The notes under the pieces were generated by a model. The model did not search any database. It saw only the letters and a list, made by a program, of their open reading frames with translations, and was not told the DNA's origin. A DNA stretch of 64,000 nt from Protonemura montana. Its lineage: Eukaryota > Arthropoda > Insecta > Plecoptera > Nemouridae. Shown piece after piece: positions 58,201 to 64,000 of the stretch (its first letter is position 1; every line of letters begins with the position of its first letter). The DNA is taken from contig OX387610.1 of NCBI GenBank assembly GCA_947568835.1, positions 1,924,501-1,988,500 of the forward strand, read 5' to 3'. Made by a program: the position numbers and the translations under genes.

Positions 58201-61200
58201 GCTCTGTCAGGTGATCTCAGCATCTCCATGGCTACCAAACGTTGAATCTACCATTGAACCTCCTATGCTAGGCCGTGATATACCCGTGGTAACATAAGAT
58301 AGCAGAATTGAGAAGCTCTGTCAGGCGATCTCAGCATCTCCATGGCTACCAAACGTTGAATCTACCATTGAACCTCCTATGCTAGGCCATGATGTACCCG
58401 TGGTAACATAAGATAGCAGAATTGAGAAGCTCTGTCAGGCGATCTTAGCATCTCCATGGCTACCAAACGTTGAATCTACCATTGAACCTCCTATGCTAGG
58501 CTATGATATACCTGTGGTAACATAAGATAGCAGAATTGAGAAGCTCTGTCAGGCGATCTCAGCATCTCCATGGCTACCTAACGTTGAATCTACCATTGAA
58601 CCTCCTTTGCTAGGCCATGATATACCCGTGGTAACATAAGATAGCAGAATTGAGAAGCTCTGTCAGGCTATCTCAGCATCTCCTTGGCTACCAAACGTTG
58701 AATCTACCATTGAACCTCCTATGCTAGACCATGATGTACCCGTGGTAACATAAGATAGCAGAATTGAGAAGCTCTGTCAGGCTATCTCAGCATCTCCTTG
58801 GCTACCAAACGTTGAATCTACCATTGAACCTCCTATGCTAGACCATGATGTACCCGTGGTAACATAAGATAGCAGAATTGAGAAGCTCTGTCAGGCTATC
58901 TCAGCATCTCCTTGGCTACCAAACGTTGAATCTACCATTGAACCTCCTATGCTAGACCATGATGTACCCGTGGTAACATAAGATAGCAGAATTGAGAAGC
59001 TCTGTCAGGTGATCTCAGCATCTCCATGGCTACCAAACGTTGAATCTACCATTGAACCTTCTATGCTAGGCCATGATATACCCGTGGTAACATAAGATAG
59101 CAGAATTGAGAAGCTCTGTCAGGCGATCTCAGCATCTCCATGGCTACCAAACGTTGAATCTACCATTGAACCTCCTATACTAGACCATGATGTACCCGTG
59201 GTAACATAAGATGGCAGAATTGAGAAGCTCTGTCAGGTGATCTCAGCATCTCCATGGCTACCAAACGTTGAATCTACCATTGAACCTCCTATGCTAGGCC
59301 ATGATATACCCGTGGTAACATAAGATGTCAGAATTGAGAAGCTCTGTCAGGTGATCTCAGCATCTCCATGGCTACCAAACGTTGAATCTACCATTGAACC
59401 TCCTATGCTAGGCCATGATATACCCGTGGTAACATAAGATAGCAGAATTGAGAAGCTCTGTCAGGCGATCTCAGCATCTCCATGGCTACCAAACGTTGAA
59501 TCTACCATTGAACCTCCTATGCTAGGCCATGATATACCCGTGGTAACATAAGATAGCAGAATTGAGAAGCTCTGTCAGGTGATCTCAGCATCTCCATGGC
59601 TACCAAACGTTGAATCTACCATTGAACCTCCTATGCTAGGCCATGATATACCCGTGGTAACATAAGATAGCAGAATTGAGAAGCTCTGTCAGGCGATCTC
59701 AGCATCTCCATGGCTACTAAACGTTGAATCCACCATTGAACCTCCTATGCTAGACCATGATATACCCGCGGTAACATAAGATAGCAGAATTGAGAAGCTC
59801 TGTCAGGCGATCTCAGCATCTCCATGGCTACCAAACGTTGAATCTACCATTGAACCTCCTATGCTAGGCCATGCTATACCGGTGGTAACATAAGATAGCA
59901 GAATTGAGAAGCTCTGTCAGGCGATCTCAGCATCTCCATGGCTACCAAACGTTGAATCTACCATTGAACCTCCTATGCTAGACCATGATATACCCGTGGT
60001 AATATAAGATAGCAGAATTGAGAAGCTCTGTCAGATGATCACAGCATCTCCATGGCTACTAAACGTTGAATGCCTGGAATCGGAGTGTCTGGTCGGAGTG
60101 CCCAGGTAGCTGACCTGACCGGCTATCGGGAGGCTACGGTTTTGTATCCCAAATTAGTTGCACATTTTTCTAGATTCGCTCTCCTTTCATTCAAATTGCT
60201 TGCTGGTTTGAACTCCCTTGAGTAAAACACCGGGGACCAAATACAAAACACAGTTTTAAGCTGAACCCCAAAAATTTTGAGGTAACATTGTTATCACTAT
60301 TGTAAATACCTTTGGAAATCTAAAAACTGCGTCTGTGATCGGATCATAGTCTTTAAGCACTCGGTGTTACGTCACTCTTTGCTTTGTGGATCTGTCCATT
60401 CCTGCAATTACCTTCTAAGCTTGATTTTTGCTGCTGGAATCGTGTCATCGTCTTCCTTCAACAAAATCTTCCGCATCCCAAGAAAGGATTGGCTTGCAAA
60501 GCTCTCCCAGTCAAAGTCCCTCAAGTCAAACGGAAAGAGTTGCTTGTCCTTAGCGCTGGTCAAAGACCACAACGCAGGAATGTTGTTCTCCTCGTGGCTC
60601 CAGAAACTGCTTGCTATGTTGCTGCTCATGTCAGAGTATTTATGTATCTTCGAGTACTTTGAACACATCCTGAAAAGTGTACCGTTGAGTTAGCATTATT
60701 GTAGTATTATTGTTGTGCTTAACGACGCACTGTTTTGACAATTGGCCCTGTGGCATTAACCTGATGGCGTACACAAATGTAAAATGATTAAATGTGAATC
60801 TGAAAAGTGATGATGAACCTAACTTAGCTAGAAGGGAGGAGAGGAAACCCGGTGCCTGCACGTAGCCTACTTCTGTCGTAGAGCACCAAGGTGACCACCG
60901 GCTTAACGTCCCTGTCGAAGGACGGTACAACGCGATTCCTCTACAAATCCATGCTGTGAGTGAAGTTGCTGTACTAACTTTCATCCCTCCAGCCTCTCTA
61001 CCAAATAGAACTGGTCATGTGTATGATGGTCACCCATCCAATACCTAGCCCAGTGCAGTTTTGCTTAACTTTCATACCTCCAGCCTCTCTCCCGAACAGA
61101 ACTGGTCATGTGTATGATGGTTACCCATCCAATACCTGACCCAGTGCAGTGTTGCTTAACTTTCATCCCTCCAACCTCATTCCCGAACAGAACTGGTCAT

Positions 61201-63943
61201 GTGTATGATGGTCACCCAACCAATACCTGACTCAGCGCAGTGTTGCTTAACTTTCATCCCTCCAACCTCATTCCCGAACAGAACTGGTCATGTGTATGAT
61301 GGTCACCCATCCAATACCTGACCCAGCGCAGTGTTGCTTAACTTTCATCCCTCCAACCTCTCTCCTGAACAGAACTGGTCATGTGTATGATGGTCACCTA
61401 TCCGATACCTGACCCAGCGCAGTGTTGCTTAACTTCGGTCATCTCACAAGCACCGGTTTTTCCAACACACCAAACCGTTCACCGAATCTATCGTGATTAA
61501 AATGTATGCGTATTATTTTGGTGGTACCTACCACGGTGATTTCCCTCGAAATCTCAAGATGGCGTCCATGAGAAAAGCTGGCAAGATGTGTAGCAGTAAA
61601 CGCATGACAATCCCCGCATACTTGTTCTTGATCGACAGGCAACTCGGGTACCACTGGAGGCCAGACGAGGGCGTTTCTCTGCCTGCTCGGATGAAGTTGT
61701 CAAAACATGTCCGCCATGTTATTCTGTTGGACAGCGGCGAGGTGAAGTTGTAGATTGGCACTACTTTCGAGATGGCCCTGGCATAAAGAAAACATTCGAT
61801 GACGTTACTGGCTTCTTAGAGTTCTTTTAATTGGGTTGAAAGAACTTGACGTTTTGCTAATCACTGATTTTTTTTTCAAACGTAAATAAATTTACTTAAA
61901 TGTCTAACTATTTTGACTATTTTTCTTTATTCATAAAGATTAATTGAGTGTAAACCAGACTCAAATGCGGGTAATCTGCGAGAAATACGAAATGAAGTTT
62001 CTTAACACTCGAAACGACGGTGGCTCCACCTGGCAGCATCCTACATTTTTTTCGCGGTAAAGCAGTCATTCGGCGGCTATGGTATTACGGTTTGACTCTG
62101 CACATATTTTCGACTACCTTTTCTCTGACACCTCCCACGCCGCGACAATTGCCGAGTTGATAGCCAGATCACATGGCACGATATTAGCAAAAGCTGAGCC
62201 ATCAACTTGAAAGATTCTTATGATGCCCAGCGCCATGCCCAACAGTGTTCCCGTTGCACCGGAGTAGTTGTCGATCCATCCACAGGAAGGCTCCTTGCTA
62301 GAACACATCACTGGAACAGCGCTGCTGTCGCTTAAAACAATGTATTTTTGTTTGTTTGTGTGGTTCTGGATTTACAAGGGAAGTCGAAAGCAATCAAACC
62401 CGTCCTGGTGCTGGCCAGTCGAAAACACAACAAGCTTTATGTTAGCCTCTTTGCCTCTTATTTTAGCCTCATGGTCCAGTATTAAAATTGTCTTAACTTC
62501 TAGATGAAGTGGGAGTTAAATCTATTGGCCTGGTGACAACCAATCACAAGCAGTAAAAGTCAGTTGTTTCTAAGAGTTAAGAGTCCCCGTTTGGGCATCA
62601 ACTTAAGACGGTTATAGTGTTCATAATAATAAAATACCTCGTGCATTGCAAGCGTTTGCAATTTAAAAAATAGGATTTCAAATAAAATACAACGCATTTA
62701 ACGTCAAATTGCAGTAACTGGAGATTGACAGGTTGTCAATACACTAAAATCATCTCAAAAAGCATGTGTCCAAGTAGCTCAATGGGTTAGAGCAACACCC
62801 GCGACAGGTGGAGATCGGGGTCCAAGTAGCTCAATTGGTTAGAGCAACACCCGCGACAGGTGAAGATCGGGGTTTGTGTCCCCATTTAGGCATCAATTTT
62901 TGAGACGGTTCTAATAATTAAAAAAAGCTTACTGAGAGTTTAAAAATGTTGTAATTACATGTCTAAGAAACCTAACCGACATAAAATGATTTATTTGTAT
63001 ATGTTTTCTGCTGTGGCTGCGACGTACCTACCGCCGGTCTTATGATCGCAATTGGCAGCCCTGCTCCATGCTTTCGCACGACTTGTTCAGCCAGAGATTT
63101 AGTGAACGCGTATGTGTTTGGCGAGTCGCCCAGCAATCTGAGAAATTACAAGCACAGAGAATAATTTCAAATGAAAAATGTCCAACGTTGAAATATTGAC
63201 AAACCTTCTTGTCAATATCTTATTAATCTCTGATCAATGATTAATATTATCTGATAAATATCTTTATTTGTCATTTATCGTTGTGTTTTTGATCTCAACT
63301 TAACCTCCTTGGGAGTTATAACCAATGTTTGCTTCCTTTTCACAACACAAGTAGGTAAGTTAAATGCAGCTGTCGACTCTAATATAACCAAAACCGATGG
63401 AGAGACATATTTTGGGTGCAAACTCCCGCAAAGGATTAACTATTTAGATATTTGTACGCTTACAATTTTGTCTTTGATTCCAAAACGTCTTCACTGAAAG
63501 CTTCCACCATGGCAATAAGTTGATCGCAGTCCAGCCGAGTATCGTAGAACCTCTCCCCGATCTCAGGCACTGGATAATTAGCATAAATAGTTGACACATG
63601 AATAATAGCCTGAAAATAAAACGCGTCAAACAAATGTCCACCAGCACCTCAGCCTTGTGGAAATAGTGAAAACAATCGCTATCATCAATGCAACCTTTAG
63701 TCGAGGGCACATCTTGCAAAGGGTCAAAACGCTTCTGGTTGCCCGCACATTTTGCTTGACTGCAGTGGAAAGTTTCTCCTCAAAGCGGACCGTTGCTGCC
63801 ACGTGGAAAACAATGGTGACGCGTTCTGTCAACCGATGGCGGTCCTGGTCGCTCAAACCGAGGCCATCTTCGCCGATGTCGCCAGAGACTGCTACCAGTT
63901 TAGAGCTGAATCCAGGATCTTGAGCTCTCACACGATCGAAACA
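55299..63943 (-). CDS. Fatty acyl-CoA reductase (alcohol-forming), C-terminal 431 residues
   Basis: Reduces fatty acyl-CoA to fatty alcohol for wax, cuticle or pheromone lipid. Seven exons in the window: 63943-63695, 63609-63464, 63137-63028, 62310-62118, 61777-61532, 60669-60412 and 55392-55299. Order of family blocks: GDIGEDGLGLS, TIVFHVAATVRFEEKL, IIHVSTIYANY, the YxxxK active site in SPNTYAFTKSLAEQV, IIRPAVV, SSKEPSCGWIDNYSGATG, VPCDLAINSAIVAAW, YNFTSPLSNRITW, HILPAFLMDAILRFRGKSP, and the FAR_C end FPFDLRDFDWESF with GMRKILLKE. The final exon (30 codons) encodes a hydrophobic tail, LHSLSMAVIIVLLCYAALSI, and is separated by a 5-kb intron filled with a 114-bp satellite. The Rossmann GxxGFLG start lies beyond base 64000. 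Confidence 0.93.
55688..60075 (-). repeat. 114-bp satellite array, 38 units in exact register
   Basis: GCTCTGTCAGG recurs from 55693 to 60025, a distance of 4332 bases, exactly 38 x 114, so no net length change has occurred. The unit includes CAGCATCTCCATGGCTACCA and CATGATATACCCGTGGTAAC. Substitution variants are shared between units; for example GATCTTAGCATCTCC at 56617 recurs at 58441, 16 units away. The array fills most of the last FAR intron. It has no spacers and is not a CRISPR. Confidence 0.97.
60703..61478 (-). mobile_element. 5S rRNA-derived SINE with about five heads, filling a FAR intron
   Basis: Oriented like the FAR gene. The tail is near 60703, about 34 bases from the exon 60669-60412 acceptor. 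The head region runs to about 61478, about 54 bases from the previous exon. Five head units (GTTGCTTAACTT type) recur every 91 bp. Confidence 0.87.
61925..62095 (+). mobile_element. Right half of the 60-bp-repeat MITE family, no repeat units
   Basis: Matches CATAAAGATTAATTGAGTGT through GGCTCCACCTGGCAGCATCC and GCAGTCATTCGGCGGC, without the minisatellite half. It abuts FAR exon 62310-62118. Confidence 0.75.
62580..62925 (+). mobile_element. tRNA-derived SINE with two tandem heads, plus a 3' half
   Basis: At 62764-62880 the head AAGTAGCTCAATGGGTTAGA is followed, after 52 bp, by a second head joined at GATCGGGGTCCAAGTAGCTC. The fold of the head as a tRNA is complete: acceptor GTCCAAG/TTTGGGC, D stem GCTC/GAGC, T stem CGGGG/CCCCG. 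The anticodon loop CGCGACA lacks U33, so it is not a working tRNA. A 3' half of the element precedes it at 62581-62690. Confidence 0.8.
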
Positions 63944-64000
63944 CTGCAGACGAAGAGGTTGACAGAATTAACCTCTATGGTTCTAATAGTTTTTGGGTGG

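Noticed and set aside
55688..60075. CRISPR-like periodic array
   Set aside because: Units are contiguous 114-bp repeats with no unique spacers, in an intron-bearing eukaryotic gene.
60364..60693. 109-codon plus-strand frame
   Set aside because: It is antisense to the FAR exon 60669-60412, which carries the recognised FAR_C sequence.
62764..62880. Functional tRNA gene pair
   Set aside because: The cloverleaf folds, but the anticodon loop lacks U33, the first copy lacks its 3' acceptor strand, and the same sequence recurs inside dispersed SINEs.

Overview
This is eukaryotic nuclear DNA, most likely from an arthropod and probably a hexapod. Every recognised protein gene is split by GT-AG introns. 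Orthologues are animal housekeeping or signalling proteins. A fatty acyl-CoA reductase, a small protamine-like protein resembling the insect MST-HMG box, and a short (TTAGG)n tract point towards insects. I cannot name the order. I built the gene models by hand from splice sites, and reading phase closes across every junction given.

Layout: BTAF1 (-, N-terminal 641 codons, rest off the left edge; 485-13988) with a small two-exon protamine-like gene (+, 1699-2435) inside one intron; NOL12 (+, 14776-15795); DGKE-like diacylglycerol kinase (-, 17044-23738); chibby/CBY1 (-, 24565-25139); MAP2K3/6 (licorne type, +, 26045-30257); BRAT1 (-, 33989-45194); CANT1-type nucleotidase (+, 45534-47186); CPVL-type serine carboxypeptidase (+, 48187-53412); fatty acyl-CoA reductase (-, 55299-63943, N-terminus off the right edge). 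BTAF1/NOL12, CBY1/MAP2K and BRAT1/CANT1 are head-to-head pairs separated by about 790, 905 and 339 bp. The genes do not form one pathway; this looks like ordinary unrelated neighbours.

Non-coding DNA is dominated by repeats. There is a SINE whose head is derived from 5S rRNA, with the 91-bp head repeated 2-5 times per copy. A tRNA-derived SINE has a 52-bp head that is also tandemly multiplied. Several palindromic MITE-like families are present; one carries a 60-bp minisatellite present 1, 2, 10 or 13 times depending on the copy. Minisatellites of 92, 114 and 41 bp each occur at two separate loci, the largest being a 4.4-kb array of 38 exact 114-bp units inside the last FAR intron. Degenerate LINE and hAT fragments are also present.

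The most notable points are the internal tandem expansion seen across unrelated dispersed repeats, the crowding of these repeats against 3' splice sites, the 5S-headed SINE, the nested protamine-like gene, and the conserved Asp-Cys-Tyr end of BRAT1.
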